Positions 53,267 to 61,670 of a stretch of DNA of 64,000 nt are shown one piece after another (within the stretch, counting starts at the first letter, position 1; each line of letters opens with the position of its first letter). This DNA comes from B46-G9 sp964581175. GTDB lineage: Bacteria; Desulfobacterota; DSM-4660; Desulfatiglandales; Desulfatiglandaceae. The DNA lies in the NCBI GenBank assembly GCA_964581175.1, contig CAZONI010000006.1, positions 1-64,000 on the forward strand. Direction: 5' to 3'. Below the pieces are notes generated by a model. It was not told the DNA's origin. It saw nothing but the letters and a program-made list of their open reading frames with translations, and ran no database searches. A program made the position numbers and the translations under genes.

Positions 53267-54004
53267 GTGGAAACAGCTGTTGTCTCGGGAATAGTCGGTT
53301 TTGCGCTCTGTGCGGGGATTTTTCTGGTCTTCTGGTTAACGAGGCTGAGAAGACCCCGAAAGCCGGGCAAGGTGGATGTCATTTCCACGGTTGAAAGATT
53401 CAAATCGGTCGGAGAGCTGGTGGTATTCAAGGTTTTTACGAAGGAGATCATAACCACTTCCGATCACTGGTTTGGAGAGACAGGGAAGAAATATTTCCGG
53501 TGGCTCGCTTCCGAGAAGAAAATGGCAATGATCTTTCAATTTGATATTGACTTCAAATATGACCTCCACAGTCCTGATTTTGTCGTTGAGCCCCTGGAGA
53601 TCGATTCCTATCTCCTGAAGATGCCAAAATGTCTGTATAAATCTCACATCGAGAATATCAGTTTCTATGACGAACAGCGCGCAAGGCTCCTGCCGTGGCT
53701 GCTGCCTGATTTGTTGAGCAAGGCCTTCAGCGACAATTTCGGTGAAGAAGCGAAGAACCGGCTGGTTGCGGAGGCAAAGGACCAGGCTTCCCAGATGGCA
53801 AATGAACTGGTGAAACGGATGCAGTCCGAAGTCCAGAAATCAGCCAGGCAGACCCTGGGCCTGCTGGCCAAGGGATTCGGCGCAAAGGAGATAACCATCA
53901 CGTTCAGTGATGTTGAGCCCCTCCAGGCAGAAGTGAATTATCAGCCCCGGGCAGGAAATGGGAAGGGAGACAAGATGGAGGGACATGAAACCGCGCATCT
54001 GTAA
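53267..54004 (+). CDS. DUF4230-like membrane-anchored protein
   Basis: A 245-residue protein with one N-terminal TM helix (about 4-25, VVSGIVGFALCAGIFLVFWL) and a cytoplasmic or periplasmic domain. ISTVERFKSVGELVVFKVFTKEI, DIDFKYDL and PKCLYKSHIENISFYDEQ are typical of the DUF4230 family. Helical C-terminal part (about 150-205). The function of the family is unknown. A GTG start is used; no better ATG exists upstream. Confidence 0.75.
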   Translation: METAVVSGIVGFALCAGIFLVFWLTRLRRPRKPGKVDVISTVERFKSVGELVVFKVFTKEIITTSDHWFGETGKKYFRWLASEKKMAMIFQFDIDFKYDLHSPDFVVEPLEIDSYLLKMPKCLYKSHIENISFYDEQRARLLPWLLPDLLSKAFSDNFGEEAKNRLVAEAKDQASQMANELVKRMQSEVQKSARQTLGLLAKGFGAKEITITFSDVEPLQAEVNYQPRAGNGKGDKMEGHETAHL

Positions 54005-54090
54005 ATGTTGCTGCGGTCATTCGTTTCAAATGAGTGAAAAGGACGGCTCGCTTTGATTTGCCGGTGGGCAGAAGTGAAGGAGGGAGGAAG

Positions 54091-54909
54091 ATGTCGCTCA
54101 TTACTATTACATCGAGCATTGCCTGTGGAGGAATACTTGCTGCCAGGCGTGTAGCTGAAGAACTCGGCATGGTCCTTTATGACGACGACCGAATACATGA
54201 AGAGGCGGTGAGCATGGGCTACACATCTGAAGACATGAAAAGCTTCGACCAGACGGCGCCCGGGCTCCTGACCCGTCTCCTGAGGAGGAGACCCGCGGAA
54301 TACCTGGAATTGATGGCGGCAGTGGTCTACGAGGTGGCCCGGCGCGGCGAGGGCATTATCTGCGGGAACGGGGCACCCTATTTCCTGAGAGATTTTGGGT
54401 GCGCTCTTCACTTGCGCATCCATGCCTCTGAAGCCTTTCGAACGAAGCTCCTTATGGAACAGGAAAAGATGAGCGAGGCGGACGCGAGGAAACTGATCCA
54501 GAAAGAGGACAGCGATCTGCGGGGGTTCATGCAGTTTTCCTTTCAGATGGATTGGAACGATCTCAGCCTTTACGATGCCATTATCAACGTGGACAAGATC
54601 GGTTTGAATTCAGCAGCGGCGCAGATCATCGAAATGGCCAAGACACGGGAGATCCGCGAGTGCAGCCTGACCGCCCTGGAGTCAATGGAAAGACTGTCGC
54701 TCCTGAAAAGAGTGGAAGCCGCGATCCTGAAGAATAATGTCAATCCGCAGGAATTATTCTTCGAGGTGCCCGAGACCGGTGTCGTAAAAATAACGGGATT
54801 GATAAACCCCATGCGAACGGTAGGGGGTATTCTCGAGATCGTCAGGGCGGTACCCGGGGTCAAAGACGTTATCTGCGAGGCAGAGCGGCACCCCCTTACC
54901 AATCTCTGA
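54091..54909 (+). CDS. Cytidylate kinase-like protein with C-terminal BON-type domain
   Basis: A 272-residue protein. Residues 1-190 match the cytidylate-kinase-like family: ITITSSIACGGILAARRVAEELG at the position of the P-loop, YDDDRIHEEA, GEGIICGNGAPYFLRD, and AEAFRTKLL-like ASEAFRTKLLMEQEKMSEADARKLI. The classical P-loop GKS/T is degenerate (SSIACGG). Residues 200-272 form a BON-like module (VKITGLINPMRTVGGILEIV...VPGVKDV). AAGGAGGGAGG precedes the ATG at 54091. Combining the two is unusual and suggests regulatory rather than nucleotide-kinase function. Confidence 0.8.
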   Translation: MSLITITSSIACGGILAARRVAEELGMVLYDDDRIHEEAVSMGYTSEDMKSFDQTAPGLLTRLLRRRPAEYLELMAAVVYEVARRGEGIICGNGAPYFLRDFGCALHLRIHASEAFRTKLLMEQEKMSEADARKLIQKEDSDLRGFMQFSFQMDWNDLSLYDAIINVDKIGLNSAAAQIIEMAKTREIRECSLTALESMERLSLLKRVEAAILKNNVNPQELFFEVPETGVVKITGLINPMRTVGGILEIVRAVPGVKDVICEAERHPLTNL

Positions 54910-55031
54910 ACCCCTGTTTTTTATCCGGAGCCGAAGTCGTTTTACAGGGACGGCAGATCCGATGTACTCCCGACGAGAATCGGTGAGACAGACTCAGGTG
55001 TCCGAACCCCGAAAAAAGGAGACAGAGGGAA

Positions 55032-56084
55032 ATGGAATCCCTTTTTCAAGAATGGGAGGGTGAAACCGTTATCGCCCACCATGATAAACCCACCGGAGCG
55101 TGGATTTTTGTTGCCGTCTATTCCACGGTCCTTGGACCGGCCGCCGGCGGGACGCGGATGAAATGGTACCCGGATTTGCGTGAGGCCCTGGCGGATGCCA
55201 TGCGTCTGGCACGGGGAATGGCGTACAAAAATGCCCTGCCGGGTATGCCGTGGGGCGGCGGAAAAGCGGTCATCGCCCTTCCCGATGATTTTGACCCCGG
55301 ACTTCGAACCGATCTCCTTCGCCGATACGGAAAGCTGGTTCACCATCTGGGAGGATTGTTTTATACGGGTCCCGATATGGGGACCTGCTCTGCCGACATG
55401 GATGTGATTGCCGAAACAGGGGCTCCGTATATTTTCGCCTGCACCCCTGAGGCAGGAGGAAGCGGCTCCTCAGGCCCCTACACCGCGCTGGGAGTGTTCA
55501 CCGGTATTCAAGTCGCCTGCGAGCGTGCTTTCGGGGATGCGTCGCTCAGGGCGCGAAAGGTGCTGGTTCAGGGGACAGGCAGCGTCGGCGGCCCCCTGAT
55601 TGAATACCTCCGGGCCGCTGGAGCCCAAGTGGCCTTCAGTGAAGTGGATCGGACGGCCATCGGGTACTATCGGGATGATCTTCGATTGGAATTCGTCAGC
55701 GCTGGAGAGGTATATACGGCGGATTGCGATGTGTTTTCGCCGTGCGCACTGGGCGGGATTTTGAACGAGGAAACCATATCCGGATTGCGTTGCAGGATAG
55801 TGGCGGGAGGCGCTAATAATCAGTTGAGGGACCCTGCAGATGCCGGCAGGCTCCGGACCAGAAACATCCTCTACGCACCGGACTTTGTCGTGAATGTGGG
55901 GGGGGCCATGGCCATCCTCGGAATGGAAACACTTGGATGGGATCACGATCAGGCCGAGCAGGAGGTCTCCTCGAAAGTACGGCAGGCGCTGCGCCGGGTC
56001 TTTGCACTGGCTGCCGAAAAGGACATGACCACCGAGGAGGCCGCCGAACACATCGCCGATGAACGGCTCAAGACGGGGGCATAG
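55032..56084 (+). CDS. Leucine/valine dehydrogenase (Glu/Leu/Phe/Val family)
   Basis: A 350-residue NAD-dependent amino acid dehydrogenase. The catalytic lysine region is AYKNALPGMPWGGGKAVI, with the first substrate lysine in GTRMKWYPD; the dinucleotide site is VLVQGTGSVGGPL. It lacks the larger N-terminal extension of glutamate dehydrogenases and its length suits leucine/valine/phenylalanine dehydrogenases. The reaction is reversible oxidative deamination to the 2-oxo acid and ammonia. The exact substrate cannot be fixed by eye. Confidence 0.88.
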   Translation: MESLFQEWEGETVIAHHDKPTGAWIFVAVYSTVLGPAAGGTRMKWYPDLREALADAMRLARGMAYKNALPGMPWGGGKAVIALPDDFDPGLRTDLLRRYGKLVHHLGGLFYTGPDMGTCSADMDVIAETGAPYIFACTPEAGGSGSSGPYTALGVFTGIQVACERAFGDASLRARKVLVQGTGSVGGPLIEYLRAAGAQVAFSEVDRTAIGYYRDDLRLEFVSAGEVYTADCDVFSPCALGGILNEETISGLRCRIVAGGANNQLRDPADAGRLRTRNILYAPDFVVNVGGAMAILGMETLGWDHDQAEQEVSSKVRQALRRVFALAAEKDMTTEEAAEHIADERLKTGA

Positions 56085-56095
56085 AGAGGTTCAGG

Positions 56096-56389
56096 TCAAA
56101 TAAATTCCAATTCTTTGGCAAGTAACTGCAGATCCCGACATACGTGAAAACACCACCTGCCGAGATGTGGCCAGTTATTTACGGCAGATACCCATCGTTT
56201 GGCCGCCCCGTGTTTTGCCTTTTCCTCATCGGTCTCGTAGCCTTTTATTTCAAGTAGCAGAATCCGCCCATCTTTCATTCGAACTAGAAAGTCCGGTTCG
56301 TATCCATGGCGGATGCCAAAATATTCGTATCGGATCGCGAAACCCAGATGATCATTCAAGGAATTGTGTGAAGTGAAAAGCGGACCAAT
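56096..56389 (-). pseudogene. Remnant of a type III restriction/helicase C-terminal domain
   Basis: The frame carries TSHNSLNDHLGFAIRYEYFG, PDFLVRMKDGRILLLEIKG and AKHGAAKRWVSAVN, matching the C-terminal nuclease domain (PD-ExK type) of type III restriction or BPTD_3080-type helicase proteins. Upstream the frame meets a TAA almost at once, and only a TTG could start it. The domain keeps PD...EIK catalytic residues but the rest of the enzyme is gone. Confidence 0.65.
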
Positions 56390-56512
56390 TTAGTCAAAAC
56401 TCTATCTCAGTGGCCTCCGAACCCGCCGATCAAAATATTTTTGCACACAGAGATACGCTTGTCGCGCGGGAATCAGACAACCCGATCCGAAAGATTAGAG
56501 GAGAGGCTTACC

Positions 56513-56839
56513 TTAGAGGCAGTTTTCGAGTTCCAGGGCCAGCACAACTTTTTTTGAAACCTCTTTCATTGTGTGGGGATCGAGCGTGCCCAAATACTTT
56601 ACCAGCCTGTGCTTCCCAATTGTGTGAATGTTGTCAGTTTGGACAAAAGAAGATTTTGGCAGATTTGCCTTCTGTCCGACAAACACCTCCGTCGGATACC
56701 CCTTTCCTTTAGTTGTTACTTCGGCGATGGAAACCTTATTGAGGTATTCCAGGACGTTTTGCCTTGTGAGGATGACAGCCGGCCTCCTGCCTGCCTTCCC
56801 GCCTAAATCTATCAGCCAGATATCTCCACGATTCATCAA
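56513..56839 (-). CDS. MazF/PemK-family toxin
   Basis: A 108-residue toxin, probably an mRNA endoribonuclease: NRGDIWLIDLGGKAGRRPAVILTR at the N terminus, KSSFVQTDNIHTIGK in the middle and LVKYLGTLD near the end, all typical of MazF. The start overlaps the antitoxin stop as ATGA. Placed beside a restriction-enzyme remnant. Confidence 0.87.
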   Translation of the reverse strand: MMNRGDIWLIDLGGKAGRRPAVILTRQNVLEYLNKVSIAEVTTKGKGYPTEVFVGQKANLPKSSFVQTDNIHTIGKHRLVKYLGTLDPHTMKEVSKKVVLALELENCL

Positions 56840-57066
56840 TCACTCCACTGTTGCGCTTGGATCCATGCGTCCGCATCCTTGGAATCATCAGGATTTTTCT
56901 TGATGCTCTGTATCCATTGATCCTCGAACTCCTTTATCTCCTTCTTCTGAATCCAGCGCTTCAGAGCTTCCCGTATGATGGCTGAACGTGATAACTTCGC
57001 TGATGCGGCCAAGCGATCCACGGCATTAAGGAGATTCTCATCAAAGCTTATTTGTACGTTTTTCAT
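56836..57066 (-). CDS. Ribbon-helix-helix antitoxin
   Basis: A 76-residue CopG/MazE-type protein. Residues 1-45 form a ribbon-helix-helix DNA-binding domain (MKNVQISFDENLLNAVDRLA, LSRSAIIREALKRWI) and the C-terminal tail, rich in acidic, lysine and tryptophan residues, would bind the toxin. The ATG at 57066 is the natural start; the frame to 57177 is unsupported. Overlaps the toxin gene by 4 bases. Confidence 0.87.
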   Translation of the reverse strand: MKNVQISFDENLLNAVDRLAASAKLSRSAIIREALKRWIQKKEIKEFEDQWIQSIKKNPDDSKDADAWIQAQQWSD

Positions 57067-57276
57067 AAGATGTGCCCGTTGCAGAGAAATATGGAAATAG
57101 ATATTTGTTAGGATATATTTCTTTATATCTTTTTTGCTACTATCTGTCCAGTCTTTTCTGGCTGAGAGTGAAAGCATCCCGGGGTAACGAGATGCATCAT
57201 GACCCAGAAGATGGAGATATAGGCTGTAATAACTCGATACGGATGGTCAGGGGAAGTTTGCTCAGCTCGCTCCGGG

Positions 57277-58686
57277 CTAGACATAGATTTCTTTTTTTGC
57301 CGCTAATTCCACCGGCTCCTCGATGACCCGCATTTCCTTCCACTTGCCTTGGCGATAGCGGAGCATGAATGCCAGGCCCAGGGCGCAGACATACAGCGTG
57401 GCGATTGTCCAGACCGTGTAGATCCCGGCATGAAAGACCTCCACCGCCAGGTAGGTGGGAACAATCATCAATCCGAGACACATGGCGGCGATGGTCCACA
57501 TGATGAACCGGGTATCTCCCGCACCTTTTATGGCCCCGGAGAAAATGAGGTTCAGGGAATCAAAAAGGCAGAACACCGCAACGAACCGCAGGAGGATGAC
57601 TCCCAGGTCCACTATTTTTCCATATTGCGCAGGGGTGTGGCCCTGCACCTTGAACAGATGGAGGAGGGGTTCCGAAAAGAAGACGAACATGAATGCAATG
57701 GCACCCATGTACAGCAGGGTGATCTTGAGTGCGTTTCCCGTGGCCGTCATGCCGTCCTCCGGGGTGCCGTTGCCGATGGCCTGCCCCACAAGGGTGGCGT
57801 TGCCGACATGAAACCCGATCATGGGCATGAACGAGAGCGATTCAATGGAGAGAACGATGTTGGAGGCAGCGAGCTGGATGTCGCCCAGTCTTCCCAACAT
57901 CTGGATGAAGAAGGTAAAGCCGGAGATCTCCAGGAAGAACTGTACCCCGCTCGGCCCTCCGTAGCGCATCAAGCGGCGGAAAAGCTCCCGGTCAAAGGCC
58001 CGCGCGCTCCAGGTCCTGAAATGGTTCCGGTTATTCCGGCTGAATATGAGCAGGCTAAGGATGGCCACGATCACCCCGTACGCGGCAACCGTTGCAATGC
58101 CAGCACCCGCGATCCCGAGCCGCGGAAATGGCCCGATCCCGTTGATGAGGCAGTAGTCCAGGGGGATGTTGACGGCCGCCCCCGACAGGTTGACCAGCAT
58201 TACCGCCCACGTGAGTCCCCTGCCCGTGTAAAAGCAGGAAAGGGCCGAACCCATGACCACAAGCCCCGCGCCCAAGGTGAGGATGTTGAAGTAGCGCACC
58301 TCGAGAGCCCTGACGGGGGGAGGATGTCCGATCAGGTCAAAGACCGGACCGGAAACAAAATAAAGGGAGGCAAGAAAAGCGGCCGCAAAAAGGGAGAAGT
58401 AGATACCCTGCCAGAGCGAGGCCCCTACCCGGTTGAAGGACCCGGCTCCGGTATACTGGGCAACGAACGCATTCACGTAATTGGCTACTCCCATGAAGAA
58501 AGAGATTGCCGTGAAAGAGGCAATGCCGGCCGGCAGCGCCGCGCTGATGGCATCCATCGAGTAGCCGGCCAGGAATATCCGGTCCGTGAACTGCATCAGG
58601 GTGATGGAGCCCATGGAGGCCACCAGCGGCAGGCTGATAGCCAGTACGTCCCTGTACCCGTTTTTTCGTTTCCAGCGACTGGTCAT
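57277..58686 (-). CDS. MATE-family efflux transporter
   Basis: A 469-residue multidrug and toxic-compound extrusion protein with 12 TM helices in two homologous halves (LMQFTDRIFLAGYSMDAISAA and SNIVLSIESLSFMPMIGFHVGNATLVGQ). It exports organic cations or metabolites using Na+ or H+. The ATG at 58686 has GCAGGA upstream; an in-frame ATG at 58743 would place a terminator-like hairpin inside the gene and has no Shine-Dalgarno. Confidence 0.9.
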   Translation of the reverse strand: MTSRWKRKNGYRDVLAISLPLVASMGSITLMQFTDRIFLAGYSMDAISAALPAGIASFTAISFFMGVANYVNAFVAQYTGAGSFNRVGASLWQGIYFSLFAAAFLASLYFVSGPVFDLIGHPPPVRALEVRYFNILTLGAGLVVMGSALSCFYTGRGLTWAVMLVNLSGAAVNIPLDYCLINGIGPFPRLGIAGAGIATVAAYGVIVAILSLLIFSRNNRNHFRTWSARAFDRELFRRLMRYGGPSGVQFFLEISGFTFFIQMLGRLGDIQLAASNIVLSIESLSFMPMIGFHVGNATLVGQAIGNGTPEDGMTATGNALKITLLYMGAIAFMFVFFSEPLLHLFKVQGHTPAQYGKIVDLGVILLRFVAVFCLFDSLNLIFSGAIKGAGDTRFIMWTIAAMCLGLMIVPTYLAVEVFHAGIYTVWTIATLYVCALGLAFMLRYRQGKWKEMRVIEEPVELAAKKEIYV

Positions 58687-58695
58687 GATTCCTGC

Positions 58696-58730
58696 AAAAA
58701 ACCCCAAAGTCTTCCTGGCGGCTTTGGGGT
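58696..58730 (-). terminator. Intrinsic-terminator-like hairpin in the MATE gene leader
   Basis: On the transcribed minus strand ACCCCAAAG (58730-58722) pairs with CTTTGGGGT (58709-58701) around a 12-base loop, followed directly by five more T residues. It ends 10 bases before the ATG, a position typical of attenuators or riboswitch expression platforms. Confidence 0.65.
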
Positions 58731-58761
58731 GGATAATTGACATCGGATTGTTTTTGAGCCC

Positions 58762-58790
58762 AAGTTAGCCGGGGAAAAAACAGTTGTCAA
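58762..58790 (-). promoter_or_regulatory. Sigma-70-type promoter of the MATE gene
   Basis: Perfect TTGACA (complement of 58785-58790), 17-base spacer, TAACTT (complement of 58762-58767). The transcript would start near 58755, leaving about 70 bases of leader that contain the terminator-like hairpin. Confidence 0.6.
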
Positions 58791-58853
58791 ATTCTTTTCC
58801 GCAACGTAGCCTGGAATGAATCGGTTCGCGTCCGCAGGAGAAAGGAGGGACCC

Positions 58854-59801
58854 ATGTGCTTCCACGATCCAATCGACAGGAGAGAGGCGGTCAAAAAGAT
58901 TTTCGGTCTTGCCGGATCTGTGGTTTTGGGGACCGTGTTCGCCGGACCTCTCGGCTTCCCCAAACCGGCCATGGCCGGGCTGAAACGATCCAGGTTCCTG
59001 GTTGAGGGAACGGGCATGCATGACGGCTATTCCGTCAAGAAGCTGGTGGAACAGGTATTTGATGCAGCAGGAGGACCGGGCCGCTTTATCTCAAAAGGGG
59101 ATGTGGTTGCCATCAAGCCGAATATTTCCTGGGCGAGGGTCCCTGTGCTTGCGGCCACTACCAACCCGGAAGTCCTGAAGGCCGTGATAGAACTCTGTCA
59201 GGCCGCAGGGGCAAAGAGGGTTCGGATTGTTGATCATACCATTCAGGACCCCAGGAGGTGTTTCGCCATTACGGGTGCCGGACTGGTGGCGAAGCAGACG
59301 GGGGCAGACCTGGTCTATCCGCGGTCATCCCTCATGAAGGACATGAAAATCAGGGGAAACAGGCTGGATGTGTGGCCCGTATTTATTCCCCTCGTGGAGG
59401 CGGACAAGCTGATCAACATACCGGTGGCAAAGCACCATTCCCTCAGCATGCTCACCCTTGGAATGAAAAACTGGATCGGCGGCGTCGGGGGAGGGAGGTG
59501 GTCCCTTCACCAGGACATCAATGAGAGCATAGTGGACCTTACTCAGTTTTTCAAGCCCACTGTGACCCTCATCGATGCCGTCAGAATCATGACGAGAAAT
59601 GGGCCTTCAGGCGGGAGTGAGGCGTACGTGGTAAAGAAGAACACCCTTATCCTGAGCGATGATCCTGTTGCCGCTGACGCCAGGGCCGCACTCCTCTTCG
59701 GGAAGAGGCCCGGGGATCTTGGTTTTGTGCGGCTCGGAGAGAAGCGGGGGCTCGGGACCTCTGATTTTCAGTCACTGGACCTGAAAAGGGTTTCCCTGTG
59801 A
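58854..59801 (+). CDS. DUF362 protein with Tat-like leader
   Basis: A 315-residue protein. The N terminus has a twin-arginine-like region (DRREAVKKIFGLAGSVVLG) followed by PAMAG. The DUF362 domain (about 60-300) has SWARVPVLAATTNPEVLKAV, KHHSLSMLTLGMKNWIGG, and LSDDPVAADARAALLFG. DUF362 proteins are often found beside ferredoxins in anaerobes and may handle metal or Fe-S assembly; the role is unproven. The stop overlaps the polyferredoxin start (ATG/GTGA), so the two genes are coupled. GAAAGGAGGG precedes the ATG. Confidence 0.84.
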   Translation: MCFHDPIDRREAVKKIFGLAGSVVLGTVFAGPLGFPKPAMAGLKRSRFLVEGTGMHDGYSVKKLVEQVFDAAGGPGRFISKGDVVAIKPNISWARVPVLAATTNPEVLKAVIELCQAAGAKRVRIVDHTIQDPRRCFAITGAGLVAKQTGADLVYPRSSLMKDMKIRGNRLDVWPVFIPLVEADKLINIPVAKHHSLSMLTLGMKNWIGGVGGGRWSLHQDINESIVDLTQFFKPTVTLIDAVRIMTRNGPSGGSEAYVVKKNTLILSDDPVAADARAALLFGKRPGDLGFVRLGEKRGLGTSDFQSLDLKRVSL

Positions 59802-61420
59802 AAGCAAGACACCTGGTCTGGCTGAGAAGAATCAGCCAGAGTTTCTTTCTGCTGCTCTTCCTTTTTCTTCTCGTGGAAAGCAGGCTTCCCCAGGAAATCT
59901 CCCTCAAGTATTCTCTTGTAACTTCCGGTCAGCAAAACCTGACTCTTGATTACCCCGTGGGGTTCTTCTTCCATATGGACCCGCTCGTGGGTCTGTCTTC
60001 GCTGATCTCAGGCCATCGGTTTATAAACGGTATTCTCTGGGGCGCCGGGGTGCTGCTGCTCACCCTCTTACTCGGCCGCGTTTTCTGTGGTTTCATTTGT
60101 CCGTTCGGCACCATTCATCACCTGGCAGGTTCGCTCAAGCCCTCACTGAAAGGGCCGGAAATGAGGAAGGCAAATGAAAAGAGCCCGGGCCGGCGGATCA
60201 AGTATTTTGTTCTTTTCACGCTCCTGACTGGCTCTCTCCTGGGCCTCAACCTCTCGGGTCTCATGGACCCCATCTCTTTCTTTTTTCGTTCCATGGCCCT
60301 CGCCATTCTTCCCGGAACGGGTGCAGCAATGCACTCTTTGTTTCAGACAATGGCCGACAGCCATATCAGGTCTCTGAACCTCCTCGGTTACGGAGCCGAG
60401 GCCCTGGTATCCCCGGTTTTCGGGTATGAACCCCAGGCGTACCAGACAGGATGGTTCATCGGGGCGCTTTTTCTGTTCCTCCTGTTCCTGAACAGGATCA
60501 GGCCGCGCTTCTGGTGCCGCTTTTTATGTCCCCTTGGAGCGCTGCTGGGGCTCTTTTCCCGTTTCAGCCTTCTCCGGCTCGACAAAGCGGAAGAGAAATG
60601 CACCGGATGCGGCCGCTGTACCAGGCACTGCCAGGGCGCCGCAACGCCCGTTCCGGGGCAGGAGTGGGACCGCGCCGAATGTCTCGCATGCTTCAACTGT
60701 TTTCAGGTGTGTCCGGAAAACGCGCTGGCCTTTCGCCTTGGATGGTCTTTCGGCCGGAACAGGGGCCCCGATATGGGACGGCGTGCTGTCCTGGGTGGAA
60801 TTTTCGCAGGGCTATCCATTCCGTTTTTGGGGAGGCTTGGCGGGGAGAGGGACAAGGTTTCAAATGCCGGGCTTATCCGGCCGCCCGGCGCCCTGGAGGA
60901 AAAAGAATTTCTCACGGTCTGCCAGCGATGCGGCCTCTGCATGAAAGTCTGTCCTACGAATGCCATCAATCCGACAGTGGGCGAAGCGGGTGTGTCCGGG
61001 TTCTGGACCCCGAGGTTGATCATGGGCCTCGGATACTGTGAATACACGTGCACCCTTTGCGGAAGTGTATGCCCGACCGGGGCAATCAGGAAAATCTCAG
61101 TGAAAGAAAAGATAGAGAGGCCCATCAGGATCGGCTCGGCGTACGTGGAAAGGGGCAGATGCCTGCCGTGGTCCGGAAATGCGCCCTGTATCGTCTGCGA
61201 GGAGCATTGTCCCACGTCTCCGAAAGCCATTTATCTGAGGAAAGCCGACCTGGAGACCCGCGAGGGCAAAAAGAGGGAGCTTCAGGTCCCCTTCGTGGAC
61301 CTCAAACGCTGCGTCGGCTGTGGTATATGCGAGAACAAGTGCCCGGTAAAGGGCAGGCCGGCCATCTGTGTCATTGCTGCGGGAGAGAGCCGTTCCTTGA
61401 AGAATCGACTTCTTTTGTAG
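59798..61420 (+). CDS. Membrane polyferredoxin (NapH-like with NapG-like tail)
   Basis: A 540-residue protein. Residues 1-250 have about five TM helices with the NapH motifs GRVFCGFICPFGTIHH and RFWCRFLCPLGALLG. A cytoplasmic ferredoxin domain follows (CTGCGRCTRHCQGA, CLACFNCFQVCPENA). After a further hydrophobic segment (about 330-345) there is a second ferredoxin array: CQRCGLCMKVCPTNAI, CTLCGSVCPTGAI, CIVCEEHCPTSP and CVGCGICENKCPVKG. It resembles NapH fused to NapG, or MauM/RdxA. It may move electrons between quinol and periplasmic or cytoplasmic carriers. A GTG start overlaps the DUF362 stop. Confidence 0.88.
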   Translation: MKARHLVWLRRISQSFFLLLFLFLLVESRLPQEISLKYSLVTSGQQNLTLDYPVGFFFHMDPLVGLSSLISGHRFINGILWGAGVLLLTLLLGRVFCGFICPFGTIHHLAGSLKPSLKGPEMRKANEKSPGRRIKYFVLFTLLTGSLLGLNLSGLMDPISFFFRSMALAILPGTGAAMHSLFQTMADSHIRSLNLLGYGAEALVSPVFGYEPQAYQTGWFIGALFLFLLFLNRIRPRFWCRFLCPLGALLGLFSRFSLLRLDKAEEKCTGCGRCTRHCQGAATPVPGQEWDRAECLACFNCFQVCPENALAFRLGWSFGRNRGPDMGRRAVLGGIFAGLSIPFLGRLGGERDKVSNAGLIRPPGALEEKEFLTVCQRCGLCMKVCPTNAINPTVGEAGVSGFWTPRLIMGLGYCEYTCTLCGSVCPTGAIRKISVKEKIERPIRIGSAYVERGRCLPWSGNAPCIVCEEHCPTSPKAIYLRKADLETREGKKRELQVPFVDLKRCVGCGICENKCPVKGRPAICVIAAGESRSLKNRLLL

Positions 61421-61670
61421 AGCCGACGGCAGATCCATCAGCATCTTATGAGCAGATGTGCGTTCAAAAAGAGCACGAGATTTCTCGTATGATCATATTG
61501 AATGTCAAATTCCAAAATCCAAATGTCAAATGACCAAATTGATGAGAAGTTCGCACCGCTCTGCGTTGCTTCTTGTCCTGTTTCTGAACCAGGTCGGCAA
61601 CCAGGGCATATTTTGTCATTTTCAGTTTATTCGGGGTAGGTTTTGAAGCAGCTGGGAGGAGCGCTGGTCC

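Noticed and set aside
61490..61540. Short direct repeats (AATTCCAAAATCCAAATGTCAAA-like)
   Set aside because: A/T-rich simple repeats without regular spacing or length; not a CRISPR array and no other copy seen.
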